From the NCBI RefSeq assembly GCF_040126305.1, contig NZ_CP149512.1, positions 388,638-452,637 on the forward strand: a stretch of 64,000 bases of DNA. Reading direction: 5' to 3'. Of the stretch, positions 35,301 through 43,279 are shown piece by piece. Both the position numbers and the translations under genes were made by a program. How positions within the stretch are numbered: the first letter of the stretch is position 1; the number at the start of each line of letters is the position of its first letter. The notes under the pieces are model-generated. The model was not told the origin of the DNA. It saw only the letters and a program-made list of their open reading frames with translations, and searched no databases. Origin of the DNA: Pararhizobium sp. A13 (lineage in GTDB: Bacteria; Pseudomonadota; Alphaproteobacteria; Rhizobiales; Rhizobiaceae).

Positions 35301-37794
35301 CGCCACGAAGACTGCCACCGTTCCTGCCGAAGGCGGTGAGATCGATATTCCGATCACCGAGGATTTTGGTGCCGGCGCCTATGTGACGGCAACCCTCTAT
35401 CGTCCGGGCGACGCGCAGGAAAGCCGCCTGCCGATGCGCGCCATCGGCATCAAATGGCTCGCCGTCGATCCGGCAGATCGCAAGCTCTCGGTCAAACTGG
35501 ATTTACCGGAGAACACTCTGCCTCGCCAAACCCTCAACATCCCGGTTGAAGTCACAGGCGCAGGGGTGGGCGAGGAAGCCTATGTGACGGTTGCCGCCGT
35601 CGATGTTGGTATTCTCAATCTGACGCGCTACGAGGCGCCCGATCCGGACGGCTGGTATTTCGGCCAGCGCCAGCTCGGTCTTGAAATCCGCGACCTCTAT
35701 GGCCGTCTGATCGACGGATCGCTCGGCGCCGCAGGACGCCTGCGCAGCGGTGGCGACGGCGGCCAGATGCCGCTTCAGGGCAAGCCGCCGACCGAAAAGC
35801 TGGTGGCTTTCTTCTCCGGGCCGGTTCAGCTTGATGCGAGCGGCAAGGCGATCATCAGTTTCGACATCCCGCAGTTCAACGGCACGGCCCGCGTCATGGC
35901 GGTCGCCTGGTCGAAGACCGGTGTCGGTCACGCCAGTTCCGACGTCGTCATCCGCGATCCGGTCGTGGTGACGGCAAGCCTGCCTCAATTCCTGGCACCT
36001 GGCGACAAGGCCGAACTTCGCCTCGACATTGCCAATACCGACGGCCCTGCAGGGGAGCTCAATCTCAAGGTGACGAGTAGCTCGTCCGTGGTGATCGACA
36101 GCGCCCAGGCCGAGCAGACGTTCAGCGTCAAGCCGGGCGGAAAATTCGACCTGACGTTGCCGCTATCCGGTGTCCATCCAGGTGACGGCGCCATCTCGAT
36201 CGAGCTTTCGAGTGCCGACGGACTGTCGCTGCAGCAATCCGTCTCGGTTCCGGTGCGGCCGGCATCCTTGCCGGTGACGACACGTCTTCCCGTCACTATC
36301 GAGCCCAATGCCAGCCTGAAGGTGGACGGCGAATTGCTGGCCGAAAGCATGCTGCAGGGGTCGGCGGTCAGCATCAGCGTCACACGCTCCGCAGCCTTCG
36401 ATATCCCGGCGCTGCTGACCTCGCTCGATCGCTACCCCTATGGCTGCGCCGAGCAGACGACCAGCCGCGCACTGCCGCTGCTTTATCTCAGCGAACTTTC
36501 GAAACAATCCGGCCTGCCGGAGGATGCGGATGTACAAGAGCGCGTGCAGAAGGCGATCTACCGGGTCCTGTCGTATCAGTCATCGACAGGCAGTTTCGGC
36601 CTCTGGAGCCCCGGCTCCGGCGACCTCTGGCTCGACGCCTATGTCACCGACTTCCTGACCCGGGCGCGCGAGCAGAAATACCAGGTGCCGGACCAGGCGA
36701 TGGTTCAGGCGCTCGATAATCTGCAGAATGCCTTGAGCTATGATGTGGACGTCAAGAGCCAGGGCAACGAGATCGCCTATGCCCTCTATGTGCTGGCCCG
36801 CAACCGCAAGGCCGCAATCAGCGACCTGCGTTACTACGCCGATACGAAGCTTTCCGATTTCCCGACCCCTCTTTCCAAGGGCCATCTGGCCGCCGCACTC
36901 GCGCTTTACGGCGACGGGCAACGCTCACAGAGCATTTTCGGCGACGCGCTGCAGATGTCGACTGGCACGAATACAAGCCTTCTCGACCGCTCCGACTATG
37001 GCTCGCCGCTCCGCGATGATGCTGCGGTGCTGACGCTGGCGGCGGAAAGTCGTCCCGTACCGGCGATCATTCCGCAGCTCGCCAAGATCGTCGCCCGCGA
37101 ATGGGAACAGGCTTCCTACACAAGCACGCAGGAACAGATGTGGACGCTGCTTGCGGCGCGTGCCATCAAGGGCGGCGATCAGGATCTGAGGCTCGACATC
37201 AATGGAACAGCGCGCAGTGGTGGTTATGCCGCGCGTCTGACCGGCGACGAAATCCTCGACCAACCGATCACGATCAGCAACCGATCCAGCGAACCGGTCG
37301 CCGCCGTCGTCACGACGGTTGCAGCACCCGCCTTCCCGCTGCCTGCCGGCGGCAACGGGTTCACGATCCAGCGAACCTACTACACGCTCGATGGCGAGGA
37401 AGCCAACATCACGCAGGCCAAGCAGAACGAGCGCTACGTGGTCGTCATCAACGCGACGGAGAGCAACGCCTGGCCGTCGCGCGTGCTGATTACCGATCTC
37501 CTGCCGGCCGGTTTCGAGATCGACAATCCGAGCCTCGTCGACAGCGCCAAGCTCTCGAACTTCGAATGGATCGGCGAGATCGAAGCGGCACATACGGAAT
37601 TCCGCAGCGACCGTTTCGTTGCCGCCTTCGACCGGTCGAGCGGTGACGACCGGGCAATCACGGTCGCCTATGTCGTGCGGGCCGTCACGCCGGGAACCTA
37701 CGACCATCCGGCGGCCAACATCGAGGACATGTACCGGCCACAGTTTTCCGCGCGCACCGCCACGGGGCGCATGGAGGTTCAGGCGGTCGAATAA
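32335..37794 (+). CDS. Alpha-2-macroglobulin family protein with N-terminal PAN domain
   Basis: An 1819-aa exported protein. The ATG at 32335 has GGGGAGGA upstream and begins a signal peptide ending SPAAGAAE. It has no lipobox, unlike E. coli YfhM. Residues about 40-85 form a Cys-rich PAN/Apple-like module (DQCKTVCIADSSCRAF, VKWCFLKSDYN). A helical, TPR-like stretch follows (residues about 120-250), then macroglobulin domains. The thioester motif YGCAEQTTSR is intact (Cys1371, Gln1374), so covalent trapping of proteases is possible. Bacterial alpha-2-macroglobulins are thought to protect the periplasm after outer-membrane breach. The stop codon overlaps the start of a PBP1C gene (TAATG), the usual partner. 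Confidence 0.93.
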   Translation: MSMRAFIRFSAIILTALSFSPAAGAAETGRHVLTTENGDYFGFDLRTEQNVTLDQCKTVCIADSSCRAFTYNPKVKWCFLKSDYNKLNTFNGAIAGKIVEAASSEPDIGAPPALPFLTEQQLADARTAKNNLALEPDQEGQGLNGLIAAAHRELAAGNIAPALKAFQGALSIIPEDGAVWIEAARAANRVYGNTDFAVQASLAAINGYQLTRTTQSRADALAVLAKALESSENFRAALSAYKASLAIVEAKTVRAAYDTLKVRQGFRVTEHTVDSDSAIPRVCAQFSEPLVKAGVDYTPFVTLDGAPPKALEAKGSEICVEGLNHGQRYKLAFRQGLPSSISDEPLEAQVNLDVYIPDRAAMVRFTGDSFVLPGTARRGIPLVSVNTTSANLKLYRIGDRNIASLLTTSQFLTQLDGYSAQRIQDENGEMVWQGSIDISTDLNKEVVTSFSVDEALPQRKPGVYVLTAVSGTAATNEWDSQATQWFVVSDIGLSTYSGTDGLSVFARSLATAKQMAGVELTLLAKNNEILGTVTTDAQGRATFDAGLLRGTAAMTPAVITAKGGNDDFVFLDLTRAGFDLSDRGVTGRAAPGAIDILTWTERGIYRAGETVHVSALARDSASVAIEKLPLTFIFMRPDGVEDRRVVNDGGQAGGYTLDLALQPNAMRGTWTVQVYTDPKGTAISEKQFQVDDFVPDRVEFDMASTVKQIEIGKPAPITIDGRFLYGAPAAGLELEGEVGLKPTRESADFKGYFFGLADEEATEDSRTPLEALEPLDEDGKSMFEVNLTETPSTTQLLNANITVRVQEAGGRAVERSLTLPVRPEGSMIGIKPQFTGDLAENAVGKFHVIALDQNGDKQAQSGLTWTLLRVEQDYQWYRDGTAWKYEPVISTKQVSAGKLDVTKDGGEISLSAGWGRYRLEVETADIDGPTSSVEFDSGWYVAASSTETPDGLEIALDKENYAIGDTAKLRVSPRFAGEVLVTIGSEKLVATKTATVPAEGGEIDIPITEDFGAGAYVTATLYRPGDAQESRLPMRAIGIKWLAVDPADRKLSVKLDLPENTLPRQTLNIPVEVTGAGVGEEAYVTVAAVDVGILNLTRYEAPDPDGWYFGQRQLGLEIRDLYGRLIDGSLGAAGRLRSGGDGGQMPLQGKPPTEKLVAFFSGPVQLDASGKAIISFDIPQFNGTARVMAVAWSKTGVGHASSDVVIRDPVVVTASLPQFLAPGDKAELRLDIANTDGPAGELNLKVTSSSSVVIDSAQAEQTFSVKPGGKFDLTLPLSGVHPGDGAISIELSSADGLSLQQSVSVPVRPASLPVTTRLPVTIEPNASLKVDGELLAESMLQGSAVSISVTRSAAFDIPALLTSLDRYPYGCAEQTTSRALPLLYLSELSKQSGLPEDADVQERVQKAIYRVLSYQSSTGSFGLWSPGSGDLWLDAYVTDFLTRAREQKYQVPDQAMVQALDNLQNALSYDVDVKSQGNEIAYALYVLARNRKAAISDLRYYADTKLSDFPTPLSKGHLAAALALYGDGQRSQSIFGDALQMSTGTNTSLLDRSDYGSPLRDDAAVLTLAAESRPVPAIIPQLAKIVAREWEQASYTSTQEQMWTLLAARAIKGGDQDLRLDINGTARSGGYAARLTGDEILDQPITISNRSSEPVAAVVTTVAAPAFPLPAGGNGFTIQRTYYTLDGEEANITQAKQNERYVVVINATESNAWPSRVLITDLLPAGFEIDNPSLVDSAKLSNFEWIGEIEAAHTEFRSDRFVAAFDRSSGDDRAITVAYVVRAVTPGTYDHPAANIEDMYRPQFSARTATGRMEVQAVE

Positions 37795-39878
37795 TGTCGC
37801 TCTGGTGGAAATCCTGCGTTGCGCTCTTCGGCTCCGCATTTCTGTGCGCGGCGGCAGTGTTGGGACTTGAGGCCGCCGACCGCGCCTATCCGCCGCCACT
37901 CGACAAGGCGCGCACCGTCTCGGCCGAAGTTCTCGACGCCGACGGTCAGTTGTTGCGCGCCTTCGCGACACCGGAGGGCCGATGGCGGCTGAAGACGACG
38001 GCGAAGGATGTCGATGCGCAGTTCGTCCGCATGCTGATTGCCTATGAGGACCAGCGCTTCTGGCAGCATAACGGTATCGATCCCTGGGCCTTGATGCGGG
38101 CTGCCTGGCAATTTGCAAGCCATGGGCGAATCGTTTCCGGAGCATCGACTCTGTCGATGCAGGTGGCCCGCCTGATCGAGCCGCGCGAGGGGCGTTCCTT
38201 TGCTGCGAAACTTCGCCAGTTGGCCCGCGCGATTCAGATCGAGCGGCGACTGAGCAAAGCCGAAATCCTCGATCTCTACCTGACCCATGCGCCCTATGGC
38301 GGCAACCTCGAAGGCATCCGCGCGGCAAGCCTTGCCTATTTCGGCAAGGAACCACGGCGACTGACGGTTTCTGAAGCCGCGTTGCTCGTTGCGCTTCCAC
38401 AATTGCCTGAAAAACGCCGACCCGACCGCCAGCTGAAAGCTGCCGAGACGGCGCGCCAGCGGGTTTTGACGCGCATGGCGGTTTCCGCCGTCATCGGGGA
38501 AGGGGAGGCGGAGCGCGCAGCGGGAGTTGCCATTCCGAACCGCCGCCTCCAGCTCCCGGCCTTTGCCGCCCACGTCGCCGAATCCGCCTTGCGCAAGGAG
38601 CCGAAAGTCATCCAGCACCAGACGACGCTCAGACGCCCCATTCAGAAGGCGCTTGAGACAGTCGCAAAGGACGCAGCAGCGAAACTCGGACCAAAAGTAT
38701 CCATCGCCATGGTCATGGCGGATGCGCGCACCGGAGAGATCGTTGGCGAGCTCGGCTCCGCTGATTATTTCGATGCCAGCCGCTCCGGATGGATCGACAT
38801 GACCCGCGTCCCCCGGTCGCCGGGCTCGACGCTCAAACCCTTCATCTATGGTCTCGCCTTCGAGCAGGGCCTCGTCTCGCAGGAAACGATCATCGAGGAC
38901 CGACCGGCTGATTTCTTCGGCTATCGTCCACGCAACTTCGACATGACCTATCAGGGGGATGTCAGCATCCGGCAGGCGCTGCAACTGTCGCTCAACGTGC
39001 CGGCCGTGCGGCTGCTCGATGCGGTCGGGCCAAGCCGGATGATGATGCGTTTCCGGCGCGCTGAAGTCCGGCCCATCCTGCCGCCGAACGAGGCGCCCGG
39101 CCTCGCGATCGGTCTGGGCGGTCTGGGCATCAATCTGAAGGATCTGGTGCAACTCTATACGGCATTGGCGAACCGCGGCAAACCCATGCGGCTTGGCGAC
39201 GGTATCCAGGATCAGCCCAGCCAGATCGAAGGCGAGCCGCTTCTCGATCCGGTCGCGACCTGGCAGATCGCCGATATCCTGTCCGGCGTCTTGCCGCCCA
39301 CCGGCGCAGGCCGGCGCGGCATCGCCTACAAGACGGGGACGAGTTATGGCTACCGCGATGCCTGGTCGGTCGGGTTTGACGGCCGCTACGTGCTCGGTGT
39401 TTGGGTGGGCAGGCCCGACAATGGCGCCGTACCGGGCCTGACCGGCTACGGGACGGCGGCGCCCATCCTGTTCGAAGGCTTTGCCAAATCCGGCGTTGCC
39501 ATGACGCCCTTGCCGCACGCGCCCGCTGGCGCAGTTCGCATCGCCCAGGCCGAGCTGCCGATCAGCCAGAGACGTTTTTCGCTGACCTCGAACGGGCTCG
39601 TCTCGGCAACGGTTCGCGAGGCGGCTCCCCAGATCGTCTATCCTCCGGAGGGCGCCCGCGTCGAACTGGGTGTCGACACGGCGGGCATGCCCATGCCGCT
39701 GGTCCTCAAGCTCCAAGGAGGGAGGGCGCCGTTCCGCTGGCTGGCAAACGGCAAGCCATTGCCGCAAACGTCAAGGCGTCGCGTCAACCAATGGGTTCCT
39801 GACGGAGCCGGCTATTCGACGCTGACGGTCATCGATGCCGCAGGGCGCGCTGCAAGCGTTCGGGTTTTCCTCAATTGA
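37794..39878 (+). CDS. pbpC: Penicillin-binding protein 1C
   Basis: A 694-aa bifunctional peptidoglycan synthase. One N-terminal membrane anchor (about residues 6-24) precedes a GT51 glycosyltransferase with LIAYEDQRFWQHNGID (catalytic Glu) and SGASTLSMQVARL. The transpeptidase has SPGSTLKP with Ser345 and Lys348, then SLN (LQLSLNVPAVR), then KTGTSYGYRDAW. The C-terminal about 90 residues are the beta-rich PBP1C-specific domain (IVYPPEGARVELGVD). Overlap with the alpha-2-macroglobulin gene indicates joint translation. In other bacteria this pair is thought to repair cell wall exposed to attack; here that is by analogy. Confidence 0.95.
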   Translation: MSLWWKSCVALFGSAFLCAAAVLGLEAADRAYPPPLDKARTVSAEVLDADGQLLRAFATPEGRWRLKTTAKDVDAQFVRMLIAYEDQRFWQHNGIDPWALMRAAWQFASHGRIVSGASTLSMQVARLIEPREGRSFAAKLRQLARAIQIERRLSKAEILDLYLTHAPYGGNLEGIRAASLAYFGKEPRRLTVSEAALLVALPQLPEKRRPDRQLKAAETARQRVLTRMAVSAVIGEGEAERAAGVAIPNRRLQLPAFAAHVAESALRKEPKVIQHQTTLRRPIQKALETVAKDAAAKLGPKVSIAMVMADARTGEIVGELGSADYFDASRSGWIDMTRVPRSPGSTLKPFIYGLAFEQGLVSQETIIEDRPADFFGYRPRNFDMTYQGDVSIRQALQLSLNVPAVRLLDAVGPSRMMMRFRRAEVRPILPPNEAPGLAIGLGGLGINLKDLVQLYTALANRGKPMRLGDGIQDQPSQIEGEPLLDPVATWQIADILSGVLPPTGAGRRGIAYKTGTSYGYRDAWSVGFDGRYVLGVWVGRPDNGAVPGLTGYGTAAPILFEGFAKSGVAMTPLPHAPAGAVRIAQAELPISQRRFSLTSNGLVSATVREAAPQIVYPPEGARVELGVDTAGMPMPLVLKLQGGRAPFRWLANGKPLPQTSRRRVNQWVPDGAGYSTLTVIDAAGRAASVRVFLN

Positions 39879-40060
39879 GGCTGCAGCGCTCCCATGCGCC
39901 AAATGGCTAAGACCCCTAACTTGGCAATCCAAGATTGCACCGGCCATGAATGGGGATTCACGAAATGGCCCCTATAAGCTAACAGTGGTCAACGATCCGA
40001 TTCGTCGCGATTCGCATTTGCGTCCTGGCATCGACATCCACTGGGGAAGACGGGGGTTTT

Positions 40061-40987
40061 TTGCCTGCATCAGCATTTCCATCTTGGCGATATCTGCTCG
40101 CAGGCTTTGCGATAGCCGCTGCGCTTGCGGGCTGCGGCGCTCGCGACGGTGTACGGCTGTCCGATACAGCAGTGACGGTTCCCGACGAGACGGCATTCGC
40201 GCTGCCGCCGCCGAGCGGGCCGGCGGTCGTCAACATCGTCGAGCGCCGTTTCAGCGATAGCACCCAACAGGACATCTTCCTGTTCACGTCAGCATCCACA
40301 CCGGGCCAGAATGTCCTGCGCGTTCAATTGTTCGGGCCGGTCGGATTGCAGATGGATGGACAGAAGGGGCTCGGCTACTCCTCCATCAGGGCGAGCGAGA
40401 TTGCCAAGGAAATGCGCCGCGAGCTTCCCGGCGTCGCGCTCACCCAGTCACCGCTCTACCTGCAGAACAACTACGGCCCCTTCAGCTACGCATACGGCCG
40501 CGGCCACGGCAACGATGCCTGTCTCTATGCTTGGCAGCAGATCCGTTCGCCCGAAGAAGCAAGGACAGTCTTCCAGAACCGCGGCACGATCCAGGTTCGC
40601 TTGCGCCTCTGCGAGGACGGTGCGAGTGAAGAGAAACTGCTCAGCACGATGTACGGATACACCATTCGCGCCGCCTTCAACGTACCAGGGTGGAACCCAT
40701 ACGGCGAACCACCGAGCGTCGATCCGACGTTGGGCCGCACGGGAAACCCGATCTATCCCAAAAGCGAAGACCTGCGTGATTCACCGACCGCAGCTGTGGA
40801 AAATATAAGGCCGCTCCCCGTTTTGCGACAGAAGCAGGCCGTCGGCACCATCGAAAAAGTGGAGCCGGTGAAACAAGCGGCTTCGGAAGAAACCATTCCT
40901 TTACCAGCAGGCACGGATATAGGGGCCGTCGTTGTTCCTTCTCCGGACTGTATGACACAGTCTGAAGGCGCCACACAGTGCAAATAA
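40061..40987 (+). CDS. bcsN: Cellulose biosynthesis lipoprotein BcsN
   Basis: A 308-aa predicted lipoprotein. A hydrophobic stretch ends in the lipobox ALAGCGAR (Cys about 25). The start appears to be a TTG at 40061 with GGGGG closely upstream. The body contains NDACLYAWQQIRSPEEART and GTIQVRLRLCEDG, resembling BcsN, a component restricted to rhizobial-type cellulose operons. It lies 108 bp upstream of bcsA on the same strand. Its precise role is not established; an envelope-assembly part of the cellulose export machine is the usual view. Confidence 0.72.
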   Translation: MPASAFPSWRYLLAGFAIAAALAGCGARDGVRLSDTAVTVPDETAFALPPPSGPAVVNIVERRFSDSTQQDIFLFTSASTPGQNVLRVQLFGPVGLQMDGQKGLGYSSIRASEIAKEMRRELPGVALTQSPLYLQNNYGPFSYAYGRGHGNDACLYAWQQIRSPEEARTVFQNRGTIQVRLRLCEDGASEEKLLSTMYGYTIRAAFNVPGWNPYGEPPSVDPTLGRTGNPIYPKSEDLRDSPTAAVENIRPLPVLRQKQAVGTIEKVEPVKQAASEETIPLPAGTDIGAVVVPSPDCMTQSEGATQCK

Positions 40988-41095
40988 TTCGGCCTGGTCC
41001 GGATTACCGATCGCAGTTTGAGTTGACCGTGGCATTTTAAGGGCTTCCGCCGGCAAACAGCATGCCGCCCGGAGGTCTCCTGAAAGGCAGTAGCC

Positions 41096-43279
41096 ATGAA
41101 GGCTGGTATTATCCTTTTCTGGGCCATCACTTCCCTGGGAGTGATCGCGCTCGTGACGTTGCCGATCAATCTCCAGACCCAGTTGATTGCCAGCATTGCC
41201 GTCGTCACTTTCATGGCCGTGATCAAGATCCTGCGCGCAGAAGGGACATGGCGCCTGATCGCCCTTGCTTTCGGTACGGCCATCATCATGCGTTATGTTT
41301 ACTGGCGCACGACCAGCACGCTGCCGCCATTCAACCAGCTCGAAAACTTCATCCCCGGCTTCCTGCTCTACCTGGCTGAAATGTACAGCGTCATGATGTT
41401 GGCGCTCAGCCTTTTCGTCGTCTCGATGCCCCTGCCGCCGCGTCCCTCCCGCGCGACATCAGAAGGCAAGTATCCGAGCGTCGACGTTTTTGTCCCGACC
41501 TATAACGAAGATGCCGAGCTTCTGGCGAATACACTGGCGGCGGCGAAAGCGATGGACTATCCGGCCGACAAGTTGACCGTCTGGCTTCTCGATGACGGCG
41601 GCACGCTGCAGAAGCGAACGTCGCCAAATCTCCTCGAAGACCAGATGGCCAAGGCCCGGCATCAGGAACTGCAGATCCTGTGCAGCGATCTTGATGTGCG
41701 CTATCTGACCCGCGACCGGAACGAACATGCCAAGGCCGGCAACCTCAACAACGGCATGCAGCATTCCAACGGCGAATTGATCGCGGTCTTCGATGCCGAC
41801 CACGCACCGACACGCGATTTCCTGCTGGAGACCGTCGGTTATTTCGAGGACGATCCGAAGCTCTTCCTTGTCCAGACACCGCATTTCTTTCTGAACCCGG
41901 ACCCGATCGAGCGCAATCTGCGAACCTTCGAAAAGATGCCGAGCGAGAACGAGATGTTCTACGGCATCATCCAGCGCGGCCTCGACAAATGGAACGCCTC
42001 GTTCTTCTGCGGCTCGGCGGCCGTGTTGCGCCGGCAGGCGCTCGACCAGACCGGCGGATTTAGCGGCGTGAGCATCACGGAAGATTGCGAAACCGCGATC
42101 GCCCTGCATGCGAGTGGCTGGAACAGCGTCTATGTCGACCGGCCGCTGATCGCCGGGCTGCAGCCTGCGACATTTGCCAGCTTCATCGGCCAGCGCAGCC
42201 GCTGGGCGCAGGGCATGATGCAGATCCTGCGCTTCCGCTTTCCGCTCTTGAAGCGCGGCCTGTCGATCCCGCAGCGGCTCTGCTACATGTCGTCGACACT
42301 GTTCTGGCTCTTCCCCTTTCCCCGCGCGATCTTCCTCTTTGCGCCGCTCTGTTACCTGTTCTTTGATCTGGAAATCTTCACGGCATCCGGCGGCGAGTTC
42401 CTCGGCTATACGCTAGCCTATATGCTCGTGAACCTGATGATGCAGAATTATCTCTATGGCTCGTTCCGCTGGCCATGGATCTCCGAACTTTACGAATATG
42501 TCCAGACGATCCATCTGTTGCCGGCCGTCGTCTCGGCGATCGTCAACCCCAGAAAGCCGAGCTTCAAGGTGACGGCCAAGGACGAAACCGTCCTCGTCAG
42601 TCGCCTGTCCGAAATCAGCCGGCCATTCTTTCTCATCTTCGGGATTTTGCTGCTCGCCGTCGTCGTAACGGCTTACCGGGTCTACACGGAGCCGTACAAG
42701 GCGGACGTCACCCTGGTGGTTGGCGGCTGGAACCTGCTCAACCTACTTCTCTCTGGATGTGCGCTTGGTGTCGTCTCCGAACGCGGTGAGTTGACCGCAA
42801 CCCGAAGGGTCAAGGTCACGCGCCGATGTGAATTCGGGCTTGACGAGCAATGGTACCCGGCCACGATCGACAATGTTTCGGTTAACGGCGCCCGCGTCAA
42901 CGTCTATGCGAAGAACCTGGGAGCGCTCCCGTTGAACAAGCGCGGCCTGATCCGATTCACGCCATACAGCAGCGGTCAGGAGGAAATTCTCCCGGTTGCG
43001 GTCCGCAATACGCAGGTAGCCGGGGACATCCTCACCGTCGGCTGCCTTTATCTGCCGGAGGTAGCACGTGACCACAGCCTCGTCGCCGATCTTATTTTTG
43101 CAAATTCGCAGCAATGGACTCAGTTCCAGATGTCGCGCCGTGGCAATCCCGGTTTGCTGCGGGGAACGATCTGGTTCCTCGGCCTTGCCTTTTATCAGAC
43201 CAGCCGTGGCCTCATCTATTTCTTCAGCAGTCCGGGGGCGAGAGACAAGGCCCGAATGGCTGCGGAGGCAAAAAGATGA
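41096..43279 (+). CDS. bcsA: Cellulose synthase catalytic subunit
   Basis: A 727-aa inner-membrane processive glycosyltransferase of family GT2 making beta-1,4-glucan from UDP-glucose. The catalytic set is intact: DDGGT (Asp166), DADH (Asp233, Asp235), TED (Asp330) and QRSRW (Gln366-Trp370). Membrane helices flank the catalytic loop. The C-terminal PilZ domain has RRVKVTRR (570-577) and DNVSVNG, the two c-di-GMP-binding motifs, so activation by c-di-GMP is likely. It overlaps bcsB as ATGA, with bcsN upstream. Confidence 0.96.
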   Translation: MKAGIILFWAITSLGVIALVTLPINLQTQLIASIAVVTFMAVIKILRAEGTWRLIALAFGTAIIMRYVYWRTTSTLPPFNQLENFIPGFLLYLAEMYSVMMLALSLFVVSMPLPPRPSRATSEGKYPSVDVFVPTYNEDAELLANTLAAAKAMDYPADKLTVWLLDDGGTLQKRTSPNLLEDQMAKARHQELQILCSDLDVRYLTRDRNEHAKAGNLNNGMQHSNGELIAVFDADHAPTRDFLLETVGYFEDDPKLFLVQTPHFFLNPDPIERNLRTFEKMPSENEMFYGIIQRGLDKWNASFFCGSAAVLRRQALDQTGGFSGVSITEDCETAIALHASGWNSVYVDRPLIAGLQPATFASFIGQRSRWAQGMMQILRFRFPLLKRGLSIPQRLCYMSSTLFWLFPFPRAIFLFAPLCYLFFDLEIFTASGGEFLGYTLAYMLVNLMMQNYLYGSFRWPWISELYEYVQTIHLLPAVVSAIVNPRKPSFKVTAKDETVLVSRLSEISRPFFLIFGILLLAVVVTAYRVYTEPYKADVTLVVGGWNLLNLLLSGCALGVVSERGELTATRRVKVTRRCEFGLDEQWYPATIDNVSVNGARVNVYAKNLGALPLNKRGLIRFTPYSSGQEEILPVAVRNTQVAGDILTVGCLYLPEVARDHSLVADLIFANSQQWTQFQMSRRGNPGLLRGTIWFLGLAFYQTSRGLIYFFSSPGARDKARMAAEAKR

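Noticed and set aside
37779..39767. A 662-codon open frame opposite pbpC
   Set aside because: Shadow of pbpC, which has intact GT51 and transpeptidase motifs. The same applies to the long minus frames at 36925-38400 and 33544-34959.
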